From the NCBI GenBank assembly GCA_030429345.1, contig JAUIFJ010000023.1:1-62359 (forward strand): a stretch of DNA of 62,359 bases, in the 5' to 3' direction. The notes beneath the pieces were generated by a model. That model was not told the DNA's origin and did no database searches. It saw only the letters and a list, made by a program, of their open reading frames with translations. Made by a program: the position numbers and the translations under genes. Shown in pieces: positions 1 through 9,918 of this stretch (position 1 is the stretch's first letter; every line of letters starts with the position of its first letter). This DNA is from a bacterium (GTDB lineage Bacteria > CAIWAD01).

Positions 1-721
1 CCGGCAATCCGGCCGCGCCCCGCGCCCCGCAGGGGCGCAGACGGCTAGCCGCGGGCTTCAGTCCGCGGCGGGGGTTCGGTCGGCAATAGGGGATCGGTCT
101 CGCGACGGGGGTGGAAACCGGCCGCGTCCATCGGTGGGGCGTGGACATATGCTGGCGATGGACGGTCTCTGGGTGTGCCGGCCACCGCCGCGGACCGGTT
201 CCGGCGATGGATGGTCTCTGGGGGTGCCCGCCACCGCCGCGGACCCGTTCCGGCGATGGACGGTCTCTGGGGGTGCCCGCCACCGCCGCGGACTAAAGCC
301 CGCGGCTATCGTCGTCGGCCCCTGCGGGACCGTTTATCTGATCCGCGATGCGGCGTCCTGTCCGCGCCCCGCGCCCCGCAGGGGCGCAGACGGCTAGCCG
401 CGGGCATTGGTCCGCGGCGGGGGTTCGGTCGGCGATAGGGGATCGGTCTCGCGACGGGGGTGGAAACCGGCCGCGCCCATCGGTGGGGCGTGGACAAATG
501 CTGGCGATGGATGGGTTCTCTGGGGGTGCCCGCCACCGCCGCGGACCGGTTCCGGCGATGGATGGGTTCTCTGGGGGTGCCCGCCACCGCCGCGGACTGA
601 AGCCCGCGGCTATCGTCGTCGGCCCCTGCGGGACCGTTTATCTGAGCCGCGATGCGGCGTCCTGTCCGCACCCCGCGTCCCGCAGGGGCGCAGACGGCTA
701 GCCGCGGGCTTTAGTCCGCGG
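1..721. repeat. Tandem block of 132-bp inverted-repeat elements
   Basis: No credible gene lies in this stretch. Two complete 132-bp elements (286-417 and 590-721) and the right part of a third (1-68) are bounded by 23-bp inverted arms (left arms 286-308 and 590-612; right arms 46-68, 395-417 and 699-721) of the type CCGCGGACTAAAGCCCGCGG. An inner inverted repeat (CCCCTGCGGG with CCCGCAGGGG) lets each fold into one long hairpin. The spacers between elements are also repeated: a unit starting GCGATGGA recurs at 155, 204 and 253 (49-bp period) and at 504 and 555 (51-bp period). Small ORFs here only read through the repeats. The nature (MITE-like element or structured RNA) is inferred. Confidence 0.85.
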
Positions 722-722
722 C

Positions 723-869
723 GGGGGTTCGGTCTCGCGTTGGGGGTTCGGTCTCGCGTTGGGGGTTCGGTCTCGCGTTGGGGGTTCGGTCTCGCGTTGG
801 GGGTTCGGTCTCGCGGCGGGGGATCGGTCTCGCGGCGGGGCTTCGGTCTCGCGGCGGGGGGCGGTCGTG
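723..869. repeat. 19-bp tandem repeat array, about 8 copies
   Basis: The unit GGGGGTTCGGTCTCGCGTT begins at 723, 742, 761, 780, 799, 818, 837 and about 856. The first five units are nearly identical and the last three have drifted (GCGG for GTT). It abuts the right arm of the preceding inverted-repeat element and ends just before the first gene. No function is visible. Confidence 0.85.
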
Positions 870-922
870 CGACGGGAGTTCACAGTCCGTGATCCGCCTC
901 TCACGCGAGGGGAATTCGTACC

Positions 923-1309
923 TTGGCGTACTCTTTTCCCATGGCAATTGAGGTGGACATGGAACTCGTCGAGACCATTCTGTATACGGAAGACATCGAA
1001 GCCCTGCGCGACTTCTACATGGGCCTGGGCGCGGTCCTTCTGCTGGACAATCCGCGTTTCTGCCAGTTGGAACTGGGAGCTGCGCGCCTGGCGCTCCTGC
1101 CCGCGGAGTACGGGGACGTGCCGGCCCTTTCGATTCGCAGTGAAGACCTTGCCCGGGACATCGGGCGCATCACCACCGCCGGTGGGATCCTGCAGGTGCC
1201 GCCCGATGCAAGCGGAGAGGAAGGTGCCGGCGTGGTGGCAGCGACCCTGCTGGATCCCGACGGCAATCCGCTGATTCTCTGGCAGCCCGGAGCGGGGAAG
1301 GCCTCATGA
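923..1309 (+). CDS. VOC-superfamily (glyoxalase/bleomycin-resistance-like) protein
   Basis: A 128-residue single-domain protein of the vicinal oxygen chelate fold. The start (ETILYTEDIEALRDFYMGLG) is the usual first strand plus helix with an RDFY motif, and the end (LLDPDGNPLILWQP) is the typical last-strand motif DPDGN. Such proteins bind a metal and act as small lyases, isomerases, dioxygenases or resistance proteins; the substrate cannot be told. The TTG at 923 has an AGGGGA ribosome-binding site nine bases upstream; in-frame ATGs at 941 and 959 would also leave the domain whole. It overlaps the next gene by four bases (ATGA), suggesting coupled translation. Confidence 0.75.
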   Translation: MAYSFPMAIEVDMELVETILYTEDIEALRDFYMGLGAVLLLDNPRFCQLELGAARLALLPAEYGDVPALSIRSEDLARDIGRITTAGGILQVPPDASGEEGAGVVAATLLDPDGNPLILWQPGAGKAS

Positions 1310-2508
1310 AGCCTTTCTTCCCGACACCGATCCTGCTGTTCCTGCTTTTCACGGCCGCCCACACCCTCGCGGGGACCTCCACTCTCGAGCTGGTGCAAAG
1401 TGTGCCCATGGACACGCCTATTGGCGAAGAAGGGCTGCGCAGCACGGAGGAGGCCTGGCTGGGAATCATTCGCGGCGCGCGTGAAAGCCTCTGCGTCGAG
1501 CAGTTCTACATCAGCGACGGCCGCGTCGGCGACGAGGCCGAGGGAGCGCCCGGCCGCGAGGCCCTGGCCCCCGTGCTCGAGGCCCTCGAGGAAGCGGGGG
1601 GCCGAGGAGTGGCCGTTCGCGTGATCGTCGAACAGGTTTTTCTGGACAAGTATCCCCATACAGTGGCCCGCCTGGACAGCCTGGAGGGTATCCAATGCCG
1701 CGTGCTCGACTTCCGACGCTTCGGCGGCGGCATCCAGCACGGCAAGTTCATGATCGCTGACAGCCGGGTGGCCTACGTGGGCAGCGCCAACTGGGACTGG
1801 CGCGCCCTGACCCACATTCACGAACTGGGCGTGGTCGTCCGCGACGAGTACTGCGGCGGTTGGATCCAGCAGCTCTTCGACCTGGACTGGCGGCTCTGCC
1901 GGGAAGAGACGCCCGGCGCGGTCAAGGTGCCGCTCTATCCGGATCCCTTCCCCGTCACTATCGGCGAGGCGCGGGTTGCGCCGGTGGCCTCGCCTCCCGG
2001 CTGGCTGCCTTCGGAAAGCCGTCGCGACGACCGTGCCCTCATAGAAATGATCGACGGGGCCCGCGAGAGCCTCTGCGTGCAGGCTTTGGCCTATGGGCTG
2101 GAAGGCTACGACGGCCACTACTGGGACGAGCTGGATCGCGCCCTGCGCCGGGCCGCCCACCGCGGAGTGCGGGTGGAACTATTGTTGTCCGACTGGACTT
2201 TGAAGGAAAAGCATCTGCCCTGGCTGCGCAGCCTGGCCCTGCTGCCGAATCTGCGACTGCGCATTTCCACGGTGCCGGAGCATCACACAGGAACCATCCC
2301 CTTCGCCCGCGTGGAGCACGCCAAGTACCTGGTGGCCGACGGCCATCGGGCCTGGATCGGGTCCAGCAACTGGGAAGGCGACTATTTCCACAGCGGCCGC
2401 AACCTGGGACTGGTCATCGAAGAAGGGCAGATTCCGGGACAGCTGCAGGGCATTTTCAACCGAAGCTTCGGCGGCAGCTGGAGCAAAGAATTCGAGGGCT
2501 GCGAGTGA
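1306..2508 (+). CDS. Secreted phospholipase D-like protein
   Basis: 400 residues with a cleavable signal peptide (hydrophobic to about residue 22, ending TLAG). Two PLD-like halves follow, each with an HxKxxxxD core: HGKFMIADSRVAYVGSANWD in the first and HAKYLVADGHRAWIGSSNWE in the second. Both keep the His, Lys, Asp and the SxN that follows, so a catalytic phosphatidyltransferase/phosphodiesterase dimer-in-one-chain is expected. Family members include cardiolipin synthases and phospholipases, but the cardiolipin synthase membrane anchors are absent and the protein looks exported. It overlaps the upstream VOC gene (ATGA) and the downstream lipoprotein gene (GTGA). Confidence 0.85.
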   Translation: MKPFFPTPILLFLLFTAAHTLAGTSTLELVQSVPMDTPIGEEGLRSTEEAWLGIIRGARESLCVEQFYISDGRVGDEAEGAPGREALAPVLEALEEAGGRGVAVRVIVEQVFLDKYPHTVARLDSLEGIQCRVLDFRRFGGGIQHGKFMIADSRVAYVGSANWDWRALTHIHELGVVVRDEYCGGWIQQLFDLDWRLCREETPGAVKVPLYPDPFPVTIGEARVAPVASPPGWLPSESRRDDRALIEMIDGARESLCVQALAYGLEGYDGHYWDELDRALRRAAHRGVRVELLLSDWTLKEKHLPWLRSLALLPNLRLRISTVPEHHTGTIPFARVEHAKYLVADGHRAWIGSSNWEGDYFHSGRNLGLVIEEGQIPGQLQGIFNRSFGGSWSKEFEGCE

Positions 2509-3173
2509 AGCACATTCTATTCACGCTGTCGATCGTGGTCCTGCTGGGGTGTCCGGCCGGCGCCGACGTGCAGCACAGCGACGGCAACAACACGGTCCAG
2601 CGGGTGCCGGATCGCAGCGAGCGCATCGACTTCGTGCTCGATCCCCGCGAGAACTGGGAACTGCTCAATCACGAAAGCCATCCCGGAGAACCCATCGAGG
2701 TGATCGAGTTCGGTCGCGCTGTCGATGCCTATGACAATCATACGGAAAGCGTGGAGCTTTTCGTCTTTCACAACAGCTGGCGAACGGATCTCGACGCCGC
2801 CGAGGGCGTCTTCTTCCAGGCCCTTGAAGCCAGCTGTCCCGGCACGCAGCGCAAGCACTGGCTGCGCGAGGACCTGGACACGCCGCGGCGTGTGACGGTC
2901 TTCCGGAAACCTGCCGGAAGCGAGTGCGAGAACTCGGCCATCGTCCAGCTGCTGCTGCAGGGCGCGGACAATTTCTACTCGGTCAACCTCTACCTGGCGG
3001 GCGAAGTGCCCGACGGCCTGATCGTGAAATGGGTTCATCGCCTGCAGGAGGTCCAGCCCTGCATTTTCGATCACCGCCGTCGCCCCTGCCCCGAGGGCAT
3101 CTGGGACGCGAAGGAGTTGCGCCAGGCGCGAGAACGCCGCCCCCAGGGAGAGGCGCAGCGCCCGAGGCGCTGA
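2505..3173 (+). CDS. Putative lipoprotein of unknown function
   Basis: 222 residues from the GTG that overlaps the stop of the phospholipase D-like gene. The N-terminus (VKHILFTLSIVVLLGC) is a lipoprotein signal with Cys16 as the likely lipidated residue. The mature part has about five further cysteines and no family I recognise; it ends in an Arg-rich, low-complexity tail. Genetic coupling to the exported phospholipase D-like enzyme suggests a shared envelope role, but this is inference. Confidence 0.7.
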   Translation: MKHILFTLSIVVLLGCPAGADVQHSDGNNTVQRVPDRSERIDFVLDPRENWELLNHESHPGEPIEVIEFGRAVDAYDNHTESVELFVFHNSWRTDLDAAEGVFFQALEASCPGTQRKHWLREDLDTPRRVTVFRKPAGSECENSAIVQLLLQGADNFYSVNLYLAGEVPDGLIVKWVHRLQEVQPCIFDHRRRPCPEGIWDAKELRQARERRPQGEAQRPRR

Positions 3174-3195
3174 AGCCGCTCCTGCCATCCTGACA

Positions 3196-3211
3196 GGCAT
3201 TGAATTTGCAG
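3196..3211 (+). promoter_or_regulatory. Candidate sigma54 promoter upstream of uvrB
   Basis: AGGCATTGAATTTGCA has the invariant GG and GC ten bases apart and matches the CA and TTGCA parts of the sigma54 consensus. It lies 55 bases before the uvrB start. A competing sigma70-like pair overlaps it: TTGCAG at 3207-3212 and TATTTT at 3230-3235, 17 bases apart. Confidence 0.35.
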
Positions 3212-3266
3212 AACTTGGCTTCAATCGGTATTTTTATCGCTTCCGCCGATCACAGCACCGGAGACG

Positions 3267-5399
3267 ATGAGCTTCCAACTAGACACCGCCTTCCGCCCCC
3301 AGGGAGACCAGCAGGCAGCCATTGACCGGCTGACGGAAGCCTTTGAGGCCGGGGAGGAGTCCGCGGTCCTGCTGGGGGTCACAGGCAGCGGCAAGACCTT
3401 CACCATGTCGCACCTGATCGCCAACCTGGGGCGGCCGACCCTGGTGCTGTCACACAACAAGACCCTGGCGGCCCAGCTCTACGGCGAGTTCCGCTCTTTT
3501 TTTCCGCGCAACGCCGTCGAATTCTTCATCAGCTACTACGACTACTACCAGCCCGAGGCCTATGTGCCGGGCAGCGACACCTATATCGAGAAGGACAGCT
3601 CGATCAACGACGAGATCGACCGCTTGCGGCTCAAGGCGACGACCTCGCTGCTCGAGCGCCGGGACGTGATCATCGTCGGCAGCGTCAGCTCGATCTACGG
3701 CCTGGGGCGTCCCCAGGACTACAAGGCCCGCATGGCCGTCGCCGAAAAGCACCAGCCCTTCGAGCGCGAGGACTTCCTGCGCAAGCTGGTCGACATCCAC
3801 TACGTGCGCGCCGGCGAGGACCTGGAACGCGGCACCTTCCGCGTGCGCGGCGACGTGATCGAGGTGCATCCGGCCTACGAGGAGACCGGCGTGCGCATCG
3901 ACACCTTCGGCGACGAGGTGGAGAGCATCACGGTCTTCGACCCGGCCAGCGGAGAAAAGCTGGCCGACAAGGACGCGGCGCTGATCTATCCCGCCAAGCA
4001 CTTCGTCACCACCCGGCCCAGCCTCGAGCGCGCCGCGGCCTCGATCCGCGTCGAGCTCGAGGAGCAGCTGAAGGCCCTGGAGCACAAATTCAAGCCCCTC
4101 GAGGCCCAGCGCCTTGCGCAGCGCACCAAATTCGATCTCGAGATGATGGAGGAGATCGGCTACTGCAGCGGCATCGAGAACTACAGCCGCCACATGGACG
4201 GCCGCGAGGCCGGCAGCCGGCCCTACTGCCTGCTGGACTACTTTCCCGACGACATGCTGGTGATCCTTGACGAGAGCCATGCCACTCTGCCGCAGATTCG
4301 CGCCATGTACAACGGCGACCGCAACCGCAAGCAGACCCTGGTGGATCACGGCTTCCGCCTGCCCAGCGCCCTGGACAATCGGCCCCTGCGCTACGAGGAA
4401 TTCGAGCGGCTCTGTCCGCAGACCCTCTATGTCAGCGCCACGCCCGGCGACTATGAACTGGAGCGCACGGGAGGCGAGACCGTCGAGCAGATCCTGCGGC
4501 CGACGGGGCTGCTGGATCCTGTCATCGACGTGCGCCCCAAGGAGCGGCAGATCGAGGACCTGCTCGAGGAAATCAATACCCGCGCGGAACGCGGCGAAAG
4601 GGTGCTCGTCACCACTCTGACCAAGCGCATGGCTGAGGACCTGAGCAGCTACCTGGGCAAGGCCGGGGTGCGCGTGCGCTACCTGCACAGCGACATCGAG
4701 AGCCTCAAGCGCATCGAGCTGCTCCGCGAGCTGCGCCTGGGCGTATACGACGTGCTCGTCGGCATCAACCTGCTGCGCGAGGGCCTCGACCTGCCGGAGG
4801 TCAGCCTGGTCGCCGTGCTCGATGCCGACCGCGAGGGCTTCCTGCGCAGCGAGCGCAGCCTCTTCCAGATCGTCGGCCGCGCGGCGCGCAACGTGAACGG
4901 CACCGTGATCTTCTACGCCGATCGGCACAGCGCGGCCATGCAGGCCGTCATCGACGAGACCGAACGCCGCCGCGAGCTGCAGGCGGAGCACAACCGCCGG
5001 CACGGCATTGTGCCGACCACCGTGCGCAAGAGCACGGAAGAGGTGCAGGCCGCGACCACGGTCATCGACGAGGCCCGGCGCATCGGCGATTTCGAGAAGA
5101 GCCTGGGCGGCCTGGCCGAGGAGCGCCAGGTGGCCGAGGCGCGCAGCCCCTACGGCCTGGAGGCGGAGAGCCTCGACGACCCGGAGCAGTTGGAAGCGCT
5201 GATGCAGGCCGCCGCCGCTGCCCTCGATTTCGAGCGCGCCGCCGAACTGCGCGACCGCCTGATGCAGCTGCGCGAAGGCGGCGAACGCGGCCCCCTGCCG
5301 GTGCAGGGAATGTCCCGATTGCAACAGAAGACCCGCGGCCGTCGTCAGGCCGCCGGAGCCATGAAACGGCTGCGCAAGCAGCGTCCGCCCTCCAGCTGA
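3267..5399 (+). CDS. uvrB: Excinuclease ABC subunit B (UvrB)
   Basis: 710 residues, slightly longer than the usual 660-680. UvrB is the damage-verifying helicase-like subunit of nucleotide excision repair; it is loaded by UvrA and recruits UvrC. Visible motifs: Walker A GVTGSGKT at residues 37-44, the beta-hairpin YYDYYQPEAYVP, the DEAD-box-like DESH, motif III-like ATPGDYE, motif V/VI with LLREGLDLPEV and GRAARN, and a C-terminal UVR helix pair (residues about 640-675) that contacts UvrC. The C-terminus carries an extra Arg/Lys-rich tail. The start is the ATG at 3267; the 93 bases upstream hold promoter-like sequences. Confidence 0.98.
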   Translation: MSFQLDTAFRPQGDQQAAIDRLTEAFEAGEESAVLLGVTGSGKTFTMSHLIANLGRPTLVLSHNKTLAAQLYGEFRSFFPRNAVEFFISYYDYYQPEAYVPGSDTYIEKDSSINDEIDRLRLKATTSLLERRDVIIVGSVSSIYGLGRPQDYKARMAVAEKHQPFEREDFLRKLVDIHYVRAGEDLERGTFRVRGDVIEVHPAYEETGVRIDTFGDEVESITVFDPASGEKLADKDAALIYPAKHFVTTRPSLERAAASIRVELEEQLKALEHKFKPLEAQRLAQRTKFDLEMMEEIGYCSGIENYSRHMDGREAGSRPYCLLDYFPDDMLVILDESHATLPQIRAMYNGDRNRKQTLVDHGFRLPSALDNRPLRYEEFERLCPQTLYVSATPGDYELERTGGETVEQILRPTGLLDPVIDVRPKERQIEDLLEEINTRAERGERVLVTTLTKRMAEDLSSYLGKAGVRVRYLHSDIESLKRIELLRELRLGVYDVLVGINLLREGLDLPEVSLVAVLDADREGFLRSERSLFQIVGRAARNVNGTVIFYADRHSAAMQAVIDETERRRELQAEHNRRHGIVPTTVRKSTEEVQAATTVIDEARRIGDFEKSLGGLAEERQVAEARSPYGLEAESLDDPEQLEALMQAAAAALDFERAAELRDRLMQLREGGERGPLPVQGMSRLQQKTRGRRQAAGAMKRLRKQRPPSS

Positions 5400-5454
5400 G
5401 CGCGGACCCGAACAGGCCCGATGGCGCGGACAGCGGGCAAAGAAGGAGTGAGAC

Positions 5455-6144
5455 ATGCCGACCCTTACCCCCACGGATGCGGCGCAGAAGGGATGGTGGA
5501 CCTGGGCCCTCAGCAACGGGGAGCCCGATCATCCCGACGCGCAGGAGATGCGCGAGCTGCTCGAGAAGTGGAACGGCGGAGTGGGCAAGGAGCTGGAGGC
5601 CGCGGCCTTCGAGCGCAAGCCCTCCGAGCTGGCTCGCGAGCTGGAGCCCTACAAGGTGCTCAAGGACGAGTGGCGCGTCTGCATGCTCGAGCTGATCGTC
5701 GCCGAGCGCAAGGGCATGTACGAGCGGGCGCGCGAAGCCTATTTCCGCCCCTTCAAGGTGGACGATTCCACCCGCAGCCGCCGCGATAGCGAAAGCATGA
5801 AGAAGACCACCACGACTTATGTGCAGCTGCTGATCAAGCGCAACGCCACCAGCGAGGCCCTGCGCATCCTGGACTTCATGGAGCGCCGCTATACCCTGGA
5901 TCCGCACATCTACGCCTTCGAGCGCAGCCAGGTCTACGACCGCCTCGAGGAGCTGGAACCGGCCTATGTCTGGCTGGCGCGGGCGATCAAGGGCAACAAG
6001 ACCATGAAGAAGCGCCTCGAGGAGGGCTACGGCATTTTCACCCCCGACAAGATCTACCGCAACCTGGACCAGGACGAGGACTTCGAGGCCTTCCTCAAGT
6101 CGCCCGCGCGCTGGCTGAAGGCCAGGGGACTGGAAGAGGGCTGA
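5455..6144 (+). CDS. TPR-like helical protein of unknown function
   Basis: 229 residues, no signal peptide and no membrane segment, so probably cytoplasmic. The chain is almost entirely charged helices; the middle (about 100-170) has paired helices with TPR-like spacing, for example ATSEALRILDFMERRY and LEPAYVWLARAIKGN. A GGAGTG sequence precedes the ATG. It lies between uvrB and purD, 55 and 6 bases from its neighbours, so co-transcription is likely, but it need not share their pathways. I do not recognise a specific family. Confidence 0.65.
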   Translation: MPTLTPTDAAQKGWWTWALSNGEPDHPDAQEMRELLEKWNGGVGKELEAAAFERKPSELARELEPYKVLKDEWRVCMLELIVAERKGMYERAREAYFRPFKVDDSTRSRRDSESMKKTTTTYVQLLIKRNATSEALRILDFMERRYTLDPHIYAFERSQVYDRLEELEPAYVWLARAIKGNKTMKKRLEEGYGIFTPDKIYRNLDQDEDFEAFLKSPARWLKARGLEEG

Positions 6145-6150
6145 TCTCCC

Positions 6151-7449
6151 ATGACTGCCTCGGCCTCATCCCTCTTGCGGGTCCTGCTGCTGGGCAGCGG
6201 CGGCCGCGAGGCGGCGCTTGCCTGGTGCCTGCACCGCAGCCCCCTGCTGGGCAAGCTGCATGTCCTGCCCGGCAATCCGGGCATGAGCCCCTGGGCCGAA
6301 GCGGTGCCCGGGCTGGCCATGGGCGACCAGGAGGCTCTGGTCTCCTGGTGCGAACGCAAGCCCATCGATCTGGTGGTGGTCGGTCCCGAACAGCCCCTGG
6401 TCGAGGGCCTGGCGGATCGCCTGCAGGAAGCGGGCATCGCCGTCTACGGACCCACGGCCGCCGCGGCCCGGCTCGAAGGCTCCAAGGCCTGGGCCAAGGA
6501 CTTCATGGGCCGTCACGGCATTCCCACCGCGCGTCATCGTTGCTTCCGGGATCCCGGGGAAGCCATTGCCTGGAGCGACAGCTGCGGCTTTCCGGTCGTG
6601 CTCAAGGCCGACGGACTGGCCGCCGGCAAGGGGGTCGTCCTGCCCGCCGACCGGGAGGAGTGTCACACGGTGATCCGCGGGATGCTCTCCGGCGAGGCCT
6701 TCGGGGACGCCGGGCGCAGCCTGGTCATCGAGGAGCGCCTGGAAGGACCGGAGGTGAGCCTCTTTGCCCTGTGTGACGGACAGGAGGCCATCTGCCTTCC
6801 GCCGGCCCAGGACCACAAGCGCATTTCCGAGGGCGACCGCGGACCGAACACGGGCGGCATGGGCGCCTTCGCCCCGACGCCCCGCGCCACCGCCGACATC
6901 CTGCAGCGTGTCCGCGAGGAGATCCTGCTGCCCACCCTGCGCGGCATGCGCGAGGAAGGCCACCCTTTCCGCGGCACCCTGTTCCTGGGACTGATGCTGA
7001 CCGCGGAGGGACCGAAGGTCATCGAGTACAATTGCCGCTTCGGGGATCCGGAGACCCAGGCCGTCCTGCCCCTGCTGCAGGAGGACCTGCTCGAGATCCT
7101 GCATGCCATCGCCACGGGAGGCGCCGTGGGCGAGACCCGGACGGCCGCCTGCAGCGGCTCGGCGCTGGCCGTCGTGCTGGCCAGCCGGGGCTATCCCGCC
7201 GGCTCGAGCAAGGGCGACGTGATCCACGGACTGGAGGGCGAGCTGCCGGCGCGTGTCTTCCATGCCGGCACGGCCCTGGAGCGGGGACAACTGGTGACGG
7301 CCGGCGGCCGCGTGCTGGCCCTCAGCGCCCAGGCCCCGAGCCTGGCCGAGGCGCGCCAACAGGCCTACGCGGCCGTGGCGCGGATACGCTTCGAGGGCAT
7401 GCAATTCCGCCGGGACATCGCCGCCGGCGCAAGCGAAGAGGATTCCTGA
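6151..7449 (+). CDS. purD: Phosphoribosylamine-glycine ligase (GARS)
   Basis: 432 residues, the normal length. It catalyses the ATP-dependent joining of glycine to phosphoribosylamine, step two of purine synthesis, in the cytosol. The N-terminal domain begins LLLGSGGREAALAWCL, the ATP-grasp core includes VVLKADGLAAGKGV and the conserved GPNTGGMGAF, and metal/ATP residues sit in YNCRFGDPETQ. The stop overlaps the start of the epimerase gene (TGATG). No other pur genes are in the window. Confidence 0.97.
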   Translation: MTASASSLLRVLLLGSGGREAALAWCLHRSPLLGKLHVLPGNPGMSPWAEAVPGLAMGDQEALVSWCERKPIDLVVVGPEQPLVEGLADRLQEAGIAVYGPTAAAARLEGSKAWAKDFMGRHGIPTARHRCFRDPGEAIAWSDSCGFPVVLKADGLAAGKGVVLPADREECHTVIRGMLSGEAFGDAGRSLVIEERLEGPEVSLFALCDGQEAICLPPAQDHKRISEGDRGPNTGGMGAFAPTPRATADILQRVREEILLPTLRGMREEGHPFRGTLFLGLMLTAEGPKVIEYNCRFGDPETQAVLPLLQEDLLEILHAIATGGAVGETRTAACSGSALAVVLASRGYPAGSSKGDVIHGLEGELPARVFHAGTALERGQLVTAGGRVLALSAQAPSLAEARQQAYAAVARIRFEGMQFRRDIAAGASEEDS

Positions 7450-8371
7450 TGAAGGTGCTGGTAACCGGAGGAGCCGGCTTCATCGGCTCCCACGTGGTCG
7501 ATCGCCTGGTGGCCGAGGGCCGCCCGGTGGCCGTGCTCGACAACCTGAGCACGGGACGGATGGAGAACCTGAACCCGCAGGCGGAATTCTTCGAGGGCGA
7601 CATCGGCGGGGATCTCTGTGACACCCTCTTCCACGAGTGGAAACCGGAGAGCGTGATCCACCTGGCGGCGCAGATCGATGTGCGACAAAGCGTGCGGGAT
7701 CCCCTCGGGGACGCGCGGACCAACATCCTCGGCAGCCTGCGCGTGTTGCAGAACGCCGTGGAGCACGGCTGCCGCCGCGTGGTCTTCGCCTCGACGGGCG
7801 GGGCGATCTACGGGGACACCGACCTGCGTCCGACCCCCGAGAGCGCCGAGTGCTCGCCGGTCAGCCCCTATGGCGTGACCAAGCTCGCGATCGAGAAGTA
7901 CCTGCATTTCTACCGCGTGGAACACGGGCTGCGTCCCATGGCGATGCGCTTCGGCAATGTCTACGGCCCGCGACAGAACCCCCACGGCGAGGCCGGCGTG
8001 GTCGCCATCTTCTGCCGGCGCATGCTGGCGGGCCAGCCGGCAGTGATCAACGGCGACGGGCTGCAGACCCGCGACTACGTGCACGTGGAGGACGTGGCCC
8101 GGGCCTGCGTGCTGGCCGAGGCCTCGGCCGTGGATCACGGCATTTTCAACGTGGGCACCGGCATCGAGAAGAACGTGGTCGATCTCTTCCGCGTCCTGCG
8201 CGACGAGCTGGACCCCGGCCGCGAGGAGGCCTTCGGCCCGGCGGCGGTCGGCGAACAGCGCACCTCCTGCCTGGACTGGAGTCACACGAAGCAGGTCCTC
8301 GGCTGGAGTCCCCAGCGCGGTTTCGACGAGGGGCTGCGTGACACGGCCCGCTGGTTCCGCGGGAAGGAGTC

Positions 8372-8375
<4 letters not shown>
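7449..8375 (+). CDS. NAD-dependent epimerase/dehydratase (GalE-like, extended SDR)
   Basis: 308 residues. The Rossmann nucleotide-binding motif is [10 protein letters not shown] near the N-terminus, and the catalytic YxxxK is seen as YGVTK with an upstream Ser in [17 protein letters not shown] after the second strand is typical of UDP-glucose 4-epimerases and related UDP-sugar epimerases. NDP-sugar interconversion for surface polysaccharide is likely; the exact sugar is not determinable. The start ATG overlaps the purD stop by one base, and its end overlaps the sigma54 activator (GTGA). Confidence 0.85.
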
Positions 8376-9466
<1,091 letters not shown>

Positions 9467-9522
9467 TACACCGCTTCGCGGCTCCCGCGGAGCACGGCGC
9501 GCAAGGCCGGAAGGAGAAGGCG

Positions 9523-9906
9523 ATGTCCGATTTCAATTCCGAACACAACCGCCTGGTCTGGTTCGACCTGCCCGTGGCCGACGTGGACCGGGCCGCGGAG
9601 TTCTATGCCCGCGTGCTCGGCGTGTCCGTGCCCGTCGAGCAGTACGAGGAGCAGCGCTTCGCGGTCATCGATCACGGCCCCGGCAACGGCGGCTGCCTGA
9701 TCCCGATGCCGGAGCAGGCGGGCAGGGACAGCGGCCTGCTGATCTACTTCAACGCCGAGGGGCGCATTCGCGAGGCGGTGGCCGAGGCGCGCAAGGGAGG
9801 GGAGGTGTTGAGCGATGTGACCGGCATCGGTCCCCACGGGTTCCGCGCCATCATCCGCGACAGCGAGGGAAACCGTGTCGCCCTGCATGCGAACACGGAC
9901 GCCTGA
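9523..9906 (+). CDS. VOC-superfamily protein
   Basis: 127 residues. N-terminal VWFDLPVADVDRAAEFYARV and C-terminal RDSEGNRVALH are the paired beta-alpha-beta-beta-beta signatures of the vicinal oxygen chelate fold. It resembles glyoxalase-like proteins of unknown substrate. GGAGAAGG precedes the ATG. It is the second VOC protein in the window and is not closely similar to the first. Confidence 0.8.
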   Translation: MSDFNSEHNRLVWFDLPVADVDRAAEFYARVLGVSVPVEQYEEQRFAVIDHGPGNGGCLIPMPEQAGRDSGLLIYFNAEGRIREAVAEARKGGEVLSDVTGIGPHGFRAIIRDSEGNRVALHANTDA

Positions 9907-9918
9907 AGAGGAGCCATC

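Noticed and set aside
111-947. Small ORFs in the repeat block
   Set aside because: They translate the repeats in several frames and lack consistent starts or ribosome sites.
3450-5516. 688-residue minus-strand ORF opposite uvrB
   Set aside because: It is an antisense shadow of uvrB; its composition mirrors high-GC codon bias and it has no recognisable motif.
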